In this document: positions 1 through 8,144 of the stretch, piece by piece
How the letters are laid out: the number at the start of each line of letters is the position of its first letter
Position numbering within the stretch: position 1 is the first letter of the stretch
NCBI GenBank assembly: GCA_003221295.1
Contig: QHRA01000185.1
Location: forward strand, 1-34,351
DNA from: Verrucomicrobiota bacterium
Lineage (GTDB): Bacteria; Verrucomicrobiota; Verrucomicrobiia; Chthoniobacterales; UBA10450
Reading direction: 5' to 3'
DNA length: 34,351 bases
Notes under the pieces: model-generated
The model's input: the letters and a program-made list of their open reading frames with translations, nothing else
Told to the model about the DNA's origin: nothing
The model's database searches: none
Position numbers and translations under genes: made by a program

Positions 1-1
1 C

Positions 2-379
2 GGCGGGGTGTGGGCGAATTATTCCTGGGGAAGGTTCTGGGGTTGGGACCCGAAGGAAACCTGGGCTCTGATCGCGCTGCTCTGTTACATCACCACTCTG
101 CACGGACGGCTCGCCGGTTGGTGGACCGAATTCGGTCTCGTCGTCGCGAGCGTGGTTTGTTTTCTCGCGGTCTTGATGGCGTGGTACGGCGTTAACTTCG
201 TCCTTGGAAAAGGATTGCACAGTTACGGCTTCGGCATCGGCGGCGAAACCTACGTTGGAACTTTCGTCATCGCCGATCTGCTCTTTGTCGCATTCGCGAT
301 CTGGCGTCATCGTTCAAGCAAACGCTTCCCGATCACGCGGGAGGAACCTGTAGCGGCAGCCGTGTCGGCTGCAGATTGA
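2..379 (+). CDS. CcsA/ResC-type cytochrome c biogenesis protein, C-terminal part
   Basis: This is the 3' end of a gene that begins before the window; the frame is already open at base 2, so the GTG at 8 is internal. The translation opens with the WWD-type heme-handling motif of the CcsA/CcmC/CcmF family (WGRFWGWDPKETW), followed by at least three hydrophobic membrane segments and a short charged tail. In this family the tryptophan-rich loop lies on the outer face of the cytoplasmic membrane and presents heme for covalent attachment to apocytochrome c (System II). A c-type cytochrome with two heme motifs is encoded at 6.2 kb, which fits a cell that makes such proteins. Family membership is clear; CcsA versus CcmC or CcmF cannot be settled from the C-terminal piece alone. 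Confidence 0.88.
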   Translation, partial: GGVWANYSWGRFWGWDPKETWALIALLCYITTLHGRLAGWWTEFGLVVASVVCFLAVLMAWYGVNFVLGKGLHSYGFGIGGETYVGTFVIADLLFVAFAIWRHRSSKRFPITREEPVAAAVSAAD

Positions 380-423
380 AAACGATGCAGGCGACGCGCC
401 TGCCACAACAGCAGATCGCTTCG

Positions 424-1320
424 CTACACCGGCACAGCGTATTTGTCGGGAACGAATGCTCGACCGGCCCGGGCGGCATAAACCTGCGTGAACTCAGCGC
501 CAAAGAGCAAGATTTGCGATGAGTAGTAAATCCAAAGCAGGAGCGTGATTAACGAGCTCGCGGCTCCATAAGCGGACGCCGCCGTTCCGCTACCCAGATA
601 AAGGCCGAGCGCCCATTTCCCGATCGCAAAAAATATCGCCGTCATGACCGCGCCGATCCAGACGTCGCGCCATTGAATTTTCACGTCCGGCAGAAATTTG
701 AAAATAGAGGCAAAAAGCAGAACGACGACCGCGAGATCGAAGGTTGAATAAACGACGAGTGCGATGACGATTCCGCCGGGAAGCATTGCCTGGACGTAGT
801 GACTAAAGCTTTTGAGGAGGCTTTCGAGCACGAGCGAAACCAGCAGTAAAAAACAAACGCCGGCGACCATGGCGAAGGAGAGAAAACGCGAACGTATGAA
901 TCCCATGATGCCGACGCCAGGTTTGGTCTTTACGCCCCAAATGGTGTTGAGCGCATCTTGCAACTGGCCAAAGACGCCGCTGGCGCCGAAAAGGGCCAGC
1001 AAAATTCCAATGACTGTCGCCAGCACACCCTTGTTCGGTTGCGACGCTTTCTGGGCGATACCCTGGACTACATCGATGGCGCTCTTATCCAAAAAGTAGC
1101 TCATTTGTTCCGTCACTTTTTGCCAGGCCCCGGCGGGATCGTTGCGGAAAAGGAAACCGACGATTGCCAGGAGCAAGAGAACCAGTGGCGCGAGCGAGAA
1201 CACAGTGTAGTAGGCGAGTGCAGCTCCCAGCTGAGGTACTTTGTCGTCCAGCCATTCCGAAAACGTTTGTTTCAGCAGGCTGATTGAATTGGCGACAAAT
1301 GATCCATGTTTCCCAGACAT
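424..1320 (-). CDS. YihY/virulence factor BrkB family membrane protein
   Basis: The 298-residue protein has the layout of the YihY/BrkB family. A short cytoplasmic N-terminus leads into a first membrane segment with the family-like LGAALAYYTVFSLAPLVLL stretch, several more hydrophobic helices follow, and the late segment ASSLITLLLWIYYSSQILLFGAEFTQVYA is characteristic. The start is well supported: AAGGAGGA sits just upstream of the ATG. The gene follows the PHP gene by 18 bases on the same strand, so they are probably cotranscribed. It was once misnamed ribonuclease BN; the family is now regarded as inner-membrane proteins of uncertain function, perhaps transport. It converges on the CcsA gene. 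Confidence 0.9.
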   Translation of the reverse strand: MSGKHGSFVANSISLLKQTFSEWLDDKVPQLGAALAYYTVFSLAPLVLLLLAIVGFLFRNDPAGAWQKVTEQMSYFLDKSAIDVVQGIAQKASQPNKGVLATVIGILLALFGASGVFGQLQDALNTIWGVKTKPGVGIMGFIRSRFLSFAMVAGVCFLLLVSLVLESLLKSFSHYVQAMLPGGIVIALVVYSTFDLAVVVLLFASIFKFLPDVKIQWRDVWIGAVMTAIFFAIGKWALGLYLGSGTAASAYGAASSLITLLLWIYYSSQILLFGAEFTQVYAARAGRAFVPDKYAVPV

Positions 1321-1338
1321 GACGATTCCTCCTTGTCG

Positions 1339-2526
1339 CTAATTCGCGGAAGGCCGCTGGCGCAGATGCGAAGGAATGCGTGTGCGCGTTAATTTCGCGA
1401 CATTGCGGCAAGAGTCAGCACTCCTTGCCGAACATTTATCGTTTCGGTTCGTGCGCGTGCGGCGAGCTTCTGCGACCCGCACCTTGTCGATCCAGGCGCG
1501 AAGTTCCTTTAACGGCATAAAATTCACGATCCGTTCCGGCGGAATTTTTGCCGCCAACGCCGCAGCGAGGGCGAGATCGATGAATTCCAATTGCCATGGA
1601 TGGTGCGCGTCTGTGCCCATGGAAATTCGGGTTCCGCAACGTTTGGCGATTTTAAGCAGACTTATGTTCAGATCCTGCCGATCGGGGTAAGCGTCGATTT
1701 CCACCGCTTTATCGAGACGGGTCGCCTCGCGGAAGACCGTTTCCCAATCCGCGCGCAAACCGGAACGATAATTGTAAATCCGGCCGCGGGGGTGGCCGAG
1801 AATCTGAATATGCGGATTGCCAAGGGCGGCGAGATAACGTTCGGTCTGGTCGTCCTTGCGCCGCAGCGCGGAATGGAAAGAGCCGAGAACGATGTCAAGC
1901 GAGCGCAACGCCGCGGGCTCCATATCGCCTTCGCCCAAGGGATTGAGATTCATTTCGATAGAATGCAAAACGCTCAGGCTCTTAGCGCTTGTCCGCATCT
2001 CGCTATTAACAGCTTCAATCTCAGCTGACTGTCTCTTCAGCTTCGCTTCATTAATTCCATTAGCGATCGACAAGCCCTTGGAATGATCGGTAATAGCGAT
2101 GAATTCGTAGCCGCGCGCGACGGCCGCATCCGCCATCGCACGAATATCGCCGGAGCCATCGCTCCAATTTGTGTGCATTTGCAAATCGCCACGAAGACGC
2201 GTTCCCCACGACGCCACTTTGGCCAGCCGAACGCGGCTTTCGGTGAGGGTGAGAAATTCTTTCCGCAGCGGCGGCGGACGCGGCGGATGCTGCTTCCGCC
2301 GAATCCATTGGCGGATTTGTTTTTGAAGAAATGGTCCAATATGCGCCAGCTCTGTCAGCGGGCGCTTTTCTGCGACTAAATCGCGTCCCTCAACTTCCCA
2401 GAGAAACGCGCTTCGCGCGGCCCGGCGATAGGCGCGCTGCAAAACATAGGAAGCTTTGTTCGCTTCGCGCGAAAGGAGCTCGGCGATTTCGGCATTACTC
2501 GGCGGAAGATCGATGCGCGCTTGCAA
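1339..2526 (-). CDS. PHP-domain phosphoesterase related to the PolX C-terminal domain
   Basis: The 395-residue product carries a full PHP metal site in the order seen in the C-terminal half of bacterial family X DNA polymerases: QMHTNWSDG, AITDHS, HSIEMN, GSFHS, LGHPRG, EIDAYP and MGTDAHH. About 85 residues before it (NAEIAELLSREANKAS... LAHIGPFLQKQIRQWI) resemble a helix-hairpin-helix module, but no nucleotidyltransferase domain is present, so it is not a polymerase. PHP domains hydrolyse phosphoesters with a trinuclear metal centre. Unusually, the last roughly 45 residues form an Arg-rich tail outside the domain. The annotated start is TTG immediately after a stop codon and has no clear ribosome site, so the true start is uncertain. 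It is probably in an operon with the downstream BrkB gene. Confidence 0.82.
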   Translation of the reverse strand: MQARIDLPPSNAEIAELLSREANKASYVLQRAYRRAARSAFLWEVEGRDLVAEKRPLTELAHIGPFLQKQIRQWIRRKQHPPRPPPLRKEFLTLTESRVRLAKVASWGTRLRGDLQMHTNWSDGSGDIRAMADAAVARGYEFIAITDHSKGLSIANGINEAKLKRQSAEIEAVNSEMRTSAKSLSVLHSIEMNLNPLGEGDMEPAALRSLDIVLGSFHSALRRKDDQTERYLAALGNPHIQILGHPRGRIYNYRSGLRADWETVFREATRLDKAVEIDAYPDRQDLNISLLKIAKRCGTRISMGTDAHHPWQLEFIDLALAAALAAKIPPERIVNFMPLKELRAWIDKVRVAEARRTRTNRNDKCSARSADSCRNVAKLTRTRIPSHLRQRPSAN

Positions 2527-2620
2527 TTAAGACTGGAGGAAGTGCCGCGATGGAACCTCCATGGTAGATCCACCGCAGCTGTTTCCTTCCGCCCCCAGCT
2601 TCGGTAAGGAGAACCCCCAA

Positions 2621-3109
2621 TTATTGCGCCTTAACGTTAATTAAAGTTTTCGCCAGCTCCGTTAGTTTCTTGTCGGTGGCACCTTCTTCATCCAGCGTCT
2701 GTTGCAAAAGTTTCGCGCCTTCGCTGTCACCAAGTAATTCGGCATAAGTGCGGGCGCAGCCGTAGCCGGCTATCTCGTAATGCTCGACTCGCTGCGCCGC
2801 AGCGATAAGTCCGGCATCCCGCACTTCGTCTTCCGCGTCCTGTTCGATCATTTCCGAACCTTCCTCGATCAGGCCTTCCATGCCTTTGCACTTCGGGCCA
2901 CGAGTGCTCTGGTCGTGAGTCTCCAGGATTTTTTCGAGTCGATTAACGTGTTCTTCTGTCTGGTCGAGATGCAATCTAAATCCATCGGCAAGGCGTTCAT
3001 TGGTGGCAGCCTTCGCCATTTTCGGCAGGGCCTTGGTCAGTTGCTTCTCGGCGCTGTGAAGGTCTTTCAGTTCGTGAATGTAGAGATCTTTCAGTGTTTC
3101 TAGTTGCAT
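2621..3109 (-). CDS. YciE/YciF ferritin-like (DUF892) protein
   Basis: At 162 residues this matches the YciF/YciE family in length and sequence. It opens with ETLKDLYIHELKDLHSAEKQLTKALPKMAKAA, and its second helical half contains AQRVEHYEIAGYGCARTYAELLGD. The Glu and His residues in these helices (for example YIHEL, DLHSAE, RVEHYEI) are those that bind a di-iron centre in ferritin-like four-helix bundles. Members are stress-associated cytoplasmic proteins in many soil bacteria; the reaction is not firmly known. It lies between the PHP gene and the pyrophosphatase gene on the same strand, with gaps of about 76-94 bases, so it may have its own promoter. Confidence 0.9.
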   Translation of the reverse strand: MQLETLKDLYIHELKDLHSAEKQLTKALPKMAKAATNERLADGFRLHLDQTEEHVNRLEKILETHDQSTRGPKCKGMEGLIEEGSEMIEQDAEDEVRDAGLIAAAQRVEHYEIAGYGCARTYAELLGDSEGAKLLQQTLDEEGATDKKLTELAKTLINVKAQ

Positions 3110-3185
3110 AACGTGGGGATTTCGAATTTCAGCGACGATCTGGATTTGTTCTTTGTCAAAACAAGTCGGGAATCGTCCTTTGACT

Positions 3186-3722
3186 TTATTTGCGACGTTT
3201 GATTCGGCGTTTTTGTTTTCTCACTAACTGCGCTGCCCGTTTCGGACCGTGCCGCGCAATTGGTCGGAATTTCTTTCCGCGTTCCTGGTTATAGGAGATG
3301 AAAAAGTGTTCGATCTCCTTTAACAGTGCTGGGCTCACATCGGAGAGGGTTTTAACTTCGGCATGGGTTTGTGATTTCGCTGCCACCGCGATTAACCGAT
3401 CGTTGCGCTCCTTCTTACCATCCTCACTTTGTTCGGCTTCGATCACGCCGACGAGGCGCGATTCGATGAGACAACCACAGAAAGCGGGTTCATCCATTAA
3501 GACGAGCGCGTCGACCGGGTCGCCATCGTCGGCCGCGGTCCCGGGAATTGAGCCGAAATCGAACGGGAAAACCGTGCCATGCGGAAGGACGCTCTTGAGA
3601 ACGTAGGCTTTGCGCTTCATGTCGAAGGCAAACTTACTTCGGCATCCTTTCGGTGTGTCGATGACAACGTTCAAATTGCCCGATTTCGGATCAAACGGCG
3701 GCAATCTTCTGAGCAAATTCAT
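3186..3722 (-). CDS. ppa: Inorganic pyrophosphatase, family I
   Basis: The protein contains the family I pyrophosphatase signature DGDPVDAL, whose aspartates bind the catalytic metal ions, along with the preceding FPFDFGSIPGT region, which corresponds to the FPYNYGFIP segment of standard enzymes. It hydrolyses pyrophosphate to phosphate in the cytoplasm and so pulls biosynthetic reactions forward. The ORF track starts at a GTG (3782), but homology begins at the MNLLRRLPPFDP segment, so I place the start at the ATG at 3722 (178 residues). Neither start has a strong ribosome site. The C-terminus is very basic (RKQKRRIKRRK). This is a short, divergent subgroup often found beside stress genes; the YciF gene lies next to it. 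Confidence 0.85.
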   Translation of the reverse strand: MNLLRRLPPFDPKSGNLNVVIDTPKGCRSKFAFDMKRKAYVLKSVLPHGTVFPFDFGSIPGTAADDGDPVDALVLMDEPAFCGCLIESRLVGVIEAEQSEDGKKERNDRLIAVAAKSQTHAEVKTLSDVSPALLKEIEHFFISYNQERGKKFRPIARHGPKRAAQLVRKQKRRIKRRK

Positions 3723-3824
3723 TTGTGTCGTACGAATTCGCTGTTCCCGGTAAAATTGCGCGGCACATTTGCAACCTTTCACTAGCTATCAGTTCTGATG
3801 GTCCAGTGCGTTGCTGCACCGCCG

Positions 3825-4442
3825 CTAAGATCGTCTTCCAAAAGTAATGCGGCGGGAAAGGCGGGTATCGGCTTTCAGATAGCGTTTCATCAACTGCAAA
3901 GCCTCTTTGTTCTCCTTTGCGGTATTCGAAATAACGCAGTCGGAGGGGACCGCCAGTTCGTAATCGCGTATGTAGGCGTCGTTCGCGGTAAAGAGGACGC
4001 AAAAATTTCCAGCAATGCCGGTAATGATAAGGCGCCGCACGCCAAGGTATCGCAATAACGTTTCCAACGTGCTGGAGAAAAATCCGGAGTGCTTTGGCTT
4101 CAGGACAAAATAATCGTCCTGCTTCGGATAAAGCTTTTCGATGAGCGAGCGGGCTTTTCCCTCGCGGCAATGCTCGATCAAAGCACGAAAATCGGAGCGC
4201 CAGCGCCCGAAATTGTCATTCACATAGATCACCGGAACTCTTGCCGCTTTGGCTCGCCTTTTCAGTCGCGCAATTTTGTCAGCCAGATCCGGGATAAAAC
4301 GGGCCAATTGTTTGGCCTCGGGGAAATCGAGATCGTTAATTACGTCCACAATGATCAGGGCGACCTCCGATTTGTCGGGTGCGCTGCCATGCAGATCAGC
4401 GTTCCTATGGCGCTGAGACTTTCGTGGAGTTGTATGAGACAT
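3825..4442 (-). CDS. Isochorismatase-like cysteine hydrolase
   Basis: The 205-residue product has the catalytic triad arrangement of the isochorismatase superfamily: Asp33 in LIIVDVIND, Lys115 in FVLKPKHSGF and Cys148 in GIAGNFCVLFTA. The family includes nicotinamidases, N-carbamoyl amide hydrolases and isochorismatases, all cytoplasmic, using the cysteine as nucleophile. The substrate cannot be read from sequence. The first 25 residues are polar and probably disordered. The gene stands alone on the minus strand, about 100 bases upstream of the pyrophosphatase start. Confidence 0.87.
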   Translation of the reverse strand: MSHTTPRKSQRHRNADLHGSAPDKSEVALIIVDVINDLDFPEAKQLARFIPDLADKIARLKRRAKAARVPVIYVNDNFGRWRSDFRALIEHCREGKARSLIEKLYPKQDDYFVLKPKHSGFFSSTLETLLRYLGVRRLIITGIAGNFCVLFTANDAYIRDYELAVPSDCVISNTAKENKEALQLMKRYLKADTRLSRRITFGRRS

Positions 4443-4564
4443 GGATCGATGGCTGCCATCAATAAATCGCGCTTGATCTCGCGAACGAATGCAGCACTAC
4501 AAATTCCACGAAAAATTAAGCGCATTTTTTCCCTCGCGCGCGTTTTAGGGCAAGGAGAGAGAAA

Positions 4565-4681
4565 ATGCATTTACGAGATAAAATTAACCAAGCTGGTGCT
4601 ACCGGATATATTTTACTTTGGTTGCTCGGGATTCCGATTCCAATTCTGCTCATCATCTTTTTATTGCGCGGCTGTACCTAG
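4565..4681 (+). CDS. Small 38-residue membrane protein
   Basis: This gene is too short for the ORF track but is well supported. AAGGAGA ends six bases before the ATG. The product starts with a short charged segment (MHLRDKINQ) and continues into one membrane helix (GYILLWLLGIPIPILLIIFLL), ending RGCT before a TAG stop. Similar tiny proteins with a LLGIPIPILLI core are common unannotated small membrane proteins in soil bacteria; no function is established that I can name. The next plus-strand gene (DUF1360) follows 22 bases later and may share its transcript. The upstream minus-strand hydrolase gene is divergent from it. Confidence 0.72.
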   Translation: MHLRDKINQAGATGYILLWLLGIPIPILLIIFLLRGCT

Positions 4682-4703
4682 CCCGGGTGGGTTTTGATTC
4701 CAC

Positions 4704-4997
4704 GTGCAATGGTTCGTTCTAGTCTTGGGATCGTTAGCCACCTTTCGTTTAAGCCATCTCATCACGAAAGAACGCGGGCCGCTGGCCATTTTCGAGCGTT
4801 TTCGCAATGCGCTGCCAGGTGGACGCGGTTCAGCTCGAGAATGGGTGAACTGCATCTGGTGCTTTTCCCTGACGGCGAGCGCGCTTGTTTGCTTCGTCCT
4901 TTGGGCGGGCGGCCTTCGCCTGGACTGGACCTATTGGATCTTACACTGGCTAAGTTTCAGCTCGATCTCGCTCTTAGTTAACAAGGCCTGCAAATAG
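4704..4997 (+). CDS. DUF1360 family membrane protein
   Basis: The 97-residue frame (not the overlapping 4694-4981 frame) encodes a protein of the DUF1360 type. A first hydrophobic segment FVLVLGSLATFRLSHLITKE leads to a polar loop (FERFRNALPGGRGSAREWVNCIWCFS), then a second long hydrophobic region. The pattern ATxRLxxLI followed by a Cys-rich CxxC-like CIWC motif before the second helix is typical of this family, which occurs in phages and bacteria and has no known function. It follows the 38-residue membrane protein closely on the same strand. Confidence 0.7.
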   Translation: MQWFVLVLGSLATFRLSHLITKERGPLAIFERFRNALPGGRGSAREWVNCIWCFSLTASALVCFVLWAGGLRLDWTYWILHWLSFSSISLLVNKACK

Positions 4998-5116
4998 TGC
5001 TTGATGGATCGCAGCCGATTTCATAAATGCGAAACGGGGGTGTTTTCCTTTCATGTTGCCAACAACGCCTATCCGCTCCGACGAAATTGCCTGAGTCTCT
5101 TTGCGAAAAGAAGGGA

Positions 5117-5134
5117 GATGGTGCGCGATACTGG
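5117..5134 (-). repeat. tRNA-Val 3'-end fragment with CCA
   Basis: Read on the minus strand this gives CCAGTATCGCGCACCATC, identical over 18 bases to the repeat at 21124-21141. Its first 14 bases match the 3' end of the complete tRNA-Val (21448-21519). It includes CCA, which the complete gene lacks. The T loop is not preserved, so it is a small relic only. Confidence 0.55.
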
Positions 5135-5191
5135 CGATTGATGAGCCAACGCTCGAATCGTTGGGAATGTCGTAAGCGAGACAAACCGCAA

Positions 5192-5222
5192 AAAGCCGTC
5201 GCGAGGCATTCGCGGCGGCTTT
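5192..5222 (-). terminator. Strong hairpin terminator, probably bidirectional
   Basis: AAAGCCGTCGCGA pairs with TCGCGGCGGCTTT over 13 positions (one G-T pair) around a five-base loop. On the minus strand the stem runs into TTTTT, as expected for an intrinsic terminator serving the SufR-like gene; on the plus strand the T tract is shorter (TTTCTT). It sits between convergent genes. Confidence 0.7.
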
Positions 5223-5409
5223 CTTGCGTACATAAGAATGTCGATCGAAGATGGATGTCGGAACTCCTTTAGGGCGATACATAAGCCGATGTGCGACAGA
5301 AACGATAAGCCATTCGCGGCTTTGGGGAGGCGAGCCGCCGCAAGTTGAATCACGCTAGCTAAGCTCCACTTCGGGGAGCCGTCGGCTGCGGGCGTTGGCC
5401 GCCTCGAAG

Positions 5410-6039
5410 TCAGCTCACTTCAAAGCAACACGACGGCGGCTGCCCGTGCTCGCAGTGCTCTTTGACCGGAACGCCGATGATTTCCGTGAGCAGCGTCTCG
5501 ACGATCAGACAGGCGTCTGGGTAATACGCGGTGATCGCGACCAGCGGACAACTCTTGCCGCGAATAAACTTCTTCCCGTCGATCTGGTGAAGCACGACTG
5601 ATCCGCCCAATCTCTTAAGCAGGTCAAGTGCGACCAGGAGTCGTTCGTTCCGGCTCTTTTTCGTGAGCTGATCGCCATGTTCTTTCGCCAAAGATCGACC
5701 GACCTCGCGCATGCTCGCCCGAAGTTCCCGCGAACTGAGCCGCTTGGAGATGCTCGCCATAAGGTGATTAAGCAACAGTCCATATGCTTTCGGAAAGATC
5801 TGCTCGGCGTCGGCGGTAAGCCCATATGACGCGTGCGGCCTTCGAAGACCGGGTCGACTTCCTTCACGCTGAATCAGACCATCGCGTTCGAGGCTGATCA
5901 GGTGCGCTCGCACAGCATTGTCGGTCAATTTCAGGGCGGCGGCGAGTTCATTGACGGTGCACGATTCAACCCGAAGCAGAGCGAGGATCTGACCTCGCGT
6001 GCTATCGAGCATTCGCTCGCGCCATCGTTGTGGTTTCAT
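5410..6039 (-). CDS. SufR-like Fe-S-binding transcriptional regulator
   Basis: The 209-residue protein has an N-terminal winged helix-turn-helix (TRGQILALLRVESCTVNELAAALKLTDNAVRAHLISLERDGLI), a central helical region, and a C-terminal cysteine cluster. The cysteines fall at 164, 177, 196, 204 and 205 (SCPL...DACL...EHCEHG...SCCF). This domain order and the C-x12-C spacing match the SufR group, repressors that hold an Fe-S cluster and control iron-sulfur assembly genes. Here no suf genes are adjacent; the divergent neighbour is a di-heme cytochrome c, so the target may be redox-related instead. The start at 6039 gives a complete HTH. A terminator hairpin lies downstream. Confidence 0.78.
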   Translation of the reverse strand: MKPQRWRERMLDSTRGQILALLRVESCTVNELAAALKLTDNAVRAHLISLERDGLIQREGSRPGLRRPHASYGLTADAEQIFPKAYGLLLNHLMASISKRLSSRELRASMREVGRSLAKEHGDQLTKKSRNERLLVALDLLKRLGGSVVLHQIDGKKFIRGKSCPLVAITAYYPDACLIVETLLTEIIGVPVKEHCEHGQPPSCCFEVS

Positions 6040-6197
6040 ACAAAAGTTCAGTCCAGGGATTAAAGCAAAATATATATTGACTTATTGTGCAGGTTCGTTT
6101 TTTCTCGACTTAACATTTCGCCTCAGTTCGATCCTCGGAAGATTCGTACGTGGCATTTTTCCTCCCGAATATCGGCCTGTGGCGTGAGGAGGTTCAA

Positions 6198-7559
6198 ATG
6201 AAACGTCGGAAAACATTCGTCTTCTTCCACTCTTCCAATCGCCACAAATTTGTGACAGTTGCCTGCGTCAGCCTGGCCTTGGCGTTGCTATTTGTAATCA
6301 AGCTACTTCCGCTCCTCGCGCAAACAACCCCTGAAGTTGTGGGATATGATGACGCAATCAGCCACAACGCGCAGCAAATGCTCGCGGAAGGCAAACAGAC
6401 TTTCCGCTTCGATACTTTCGGCAGTGAAGCCTTTTGGGGCGACACGCTCAAACTGCACGAAGCCGTCGCGAAACTCTCCCCCAAAAAGGCGTTGGCACTG
6501 GGGTTAAAAGTGGATGCCGAAGCGCTGCCCGCCGATTTGGTCGAGCAAATAAAACAAGGCAAGGTCGATCTCGATGATCCGGCGACGACGCTCGCGTTGG
6601 TGAAACTGAACGCCGTCGTCGGTGTAAAAGCTTTCCTTACTCCAGACGGCAGCGGGATGAAATCGATCGGAATCAACTGCGCCTTGTGTCATTCCACGGT
6701 GGATGATTCGTTCGCTCCCGGAATTGGCCACCGGCTGGATGGATGGCCGAACCGCGATCTCGATGTAGGCGCAATCGTCGCTTCCGCGCCCGATTTGAGC
6801 GCATTCAAGAAATTGCTCGGAGTTCCCGAGCCAACAGTGCGCAAGGTGCTGAAGAGTTGGGGTCCGGGAAAATTCGACGCCCAACTAGTTTTGGACGGGA
6901 AAGCTTTTCGTCCGGATGGTAAGCCGGCCGCCACGCTCAATCCCGCTGCTTTTGGATTGGCCGGCGTCAATAATCACACGTGGACTGGTTCTTGGGGGAA
7001 CGTAACCTACTGGAATGCTTTTGTTTCCAATCTCGAAATGCACGGCAAGGGCACCTTCTTCGATCCGCGTCTTGACGATAAGAAGAAGTATCCCGTCGCC
7101 GCGAAGGCCGGTCTCGGTCATAAGCGTGACAGCGACGATCAGATAACCGGAAAACTTCCCGCGCTCCAATTCTATCAATTGGCGATGCCAGTGCCAAAGC
7201 CGCCGCCGGATAGTTTTAACAGCGAAGCGGCCACGCGTGGACAGGCGATCTTTAATAACAAGGCAAAGTGCGCCACCTGTCATGTGCCGCCGCTGTTCAC
7301 CGAGCCAGGTTGGAATCTGCATAGCGCACAAGAAATCGGCATCGATGATTTCCAGGCAAAACGATCGCCGGACAACCGTTACCGGACAGCCCCACTACGT
7401 GCGCTCTTCGATACGCAGAAAATTCATAAAGGAGGCTTCTATCACGACGGCCGATTCGCGACGCTGCCCGAGGTAGTCAACCACTACGACAAAGCGCTTA
7501 AATTGCAGTTAACCGAACAGGAGAAGAACGATCTGATCGAGTATTTGAGATCGATCTAG
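6198..7559 (+). CDS. Di-heme c-type cytochrome, cytochrome c peroxidase-like
   Basis: I place the start at 6198 because GAGGAGG lies five bases upstream; the track's start at 6150 lacks this. The 453-residue protein has a basic N-terminus and a membrane segment or signal (about residues 21-40, VTVACVSLALALLFVIKLLPLL). It then has two heme c attachment motifs: CALCH at about 161 and CATCH at about 358. The region after the second motif (PPLFTEPGW, then GGFYHDGRFATLPEVVNHYD and the ending EKNDLIEYLRSI) is typical of the di-heme peroxidase/MauG-like class. It would act on the outer side of the membrane in electron transfer or peroxide reduction. It opens the plus-strand gene series. Confidence 0.85.
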   Translation: MKRRKTFVFFHSSNRHKFVTVACVSLALALLFVIKLLPLLAQTTPEVVGYDDAISHNAQQMLAEGKQTFRFDTFGSEAFWGDTLKLHEAVAKLSPKKALALGLKVDAEALPADLVEQIKQGKVDLDDPATTLALVKLNAVVGVKAFLTPDGSGMKSIGINCALCHSTVDDSFAPGIGHRLDGWPNRDLDVGAIVASAPDLSAFKKLLGVPEPTVRKVLKSWGPGKFDAQLVLDGKAFRPDGKPAATLNPAAFGLAGVNNHTWTGSWGNVTYWNAFVSNLEMHGKGTFFDPRLDDKKKYPVAAKAGLGHKRDSDDQITGKLPALQFYQLAMPVPKPPPDSFNSEAATRGQAIFNNKAKCATCHVPPLFTEPGWNLHSAQEIGIDDFQAKRSPDNRYRTAPLRALFDTQKIHKGGFYHDGRFATLPEVVNHYDKALKLQLTEQEKNDLIEYLRSI

Positions 7560-7594
7560 TCAATCCGCAGAAAACCCCAAACGAAGGAAAAAAC

Positions 7595-8044
7595 ATGTCA
7601 TCACCCGCAAGTATCAAAGGTCATCCACTGCATCCCGTTTTGGTTGCGTTCCCAATCGGGCTTTGGATTTTTTCAATAATCAGCGATTTGATTTTCAAAC
7701 TAGGATATGGCGGCCCGATCTGGAATGATGTCGCGTTCTACACACTGGCTGGGGGCATCGTCGGCGCGCTCGTCGCGGCGCTACCAGGATTGATCGATCT
7801 AGTTAGTATCGAGAATTCAAAATCGAAATCGATCGGGATCTGGCACATGGTTATTAATTTGCTCGCGGTCGGTCTTTACTGCGTGAACTTTTGGCTGCGA
7901 ATGCACCGCACTCCCGGCGACAATCTTTCGATTACGCTTTCAGTGATCGGCGTTGTCTTTATCCTTATCTCCGGCTGGTTGGGAGGCGAACTCGTTTATG
8001 TTCGCGGCGTCGCAGTGAAGCAACCGCCGGATCAAAGCGTTTGA
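7595..8044 (+). CDS. DUF2231 family membrane protein
   Basis: The 149-residue protein begins with the DUF2231 hallmark IKGHPLHPVLVAFPIGLWIFSIISDL, in which the histidine pair and proline lie at the first membrane helix. Four hydrophobic segments follow. Members are integral membrane proteins often found next to cytochrome c or redox genes; the histidines have been proposed to bind heme or metal, which I cannot test here. It starts 35 bases after the cytochrome gene, supporting a shared transcript. Confidence 0.88.
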   Translation: MSSPASIKGHPLHPVLVAFPIGLWIFSIISDLIFKLGYGGPIWNDVAFYTLAGGIVGALVAALPGLIDLVSIENSKSKSIGIWHMVINLLAVGLYCVNFWLRMHRTPGDNLSITLSVIGVVFILISGWLGGELVYVRGVAVKQPPDQSV

Positions 8045-8144
8045 CGGAGCGGCCAAAGATTTTCCGGAGAGTTGATTGTTGATCTCTCCTTTATCGACAA
8101 ATCTTTGCGCCGGGCTTGCGTTTGAAAAAGGGAGGATGGCGGAC

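Larger units (their letters stand above)
4998..5409. other. Intergenic region with terminator and tRNA-like fragment
   Basis: I see no convincing gene between the DUF1360 gene and the end of the SufR-like gene, which converge on this region. It holds an 18-base fragment matching the 3' end of tRNA-Val (5117-5134), a strong hairpin (5192-5222), and further GC-rich inverted segments around 5320-5385. The frames listed in the track here lack recognisable domains. Confidence 0.6.

Noticed and set aside
3723-3782. 20-residue N-terminal extension of the pyrophosphatase from GTG 3782
   Set aside because: Similarity to the family begins after it, and no ribosome site supports the GTG start, though it cannot be ruled out.
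4694-4981. Alternative 95-residue plus-strand ORF
   Set aside because: It overlaps the DUF1360 frame, which has membrane segments and family motifs; this one does not.
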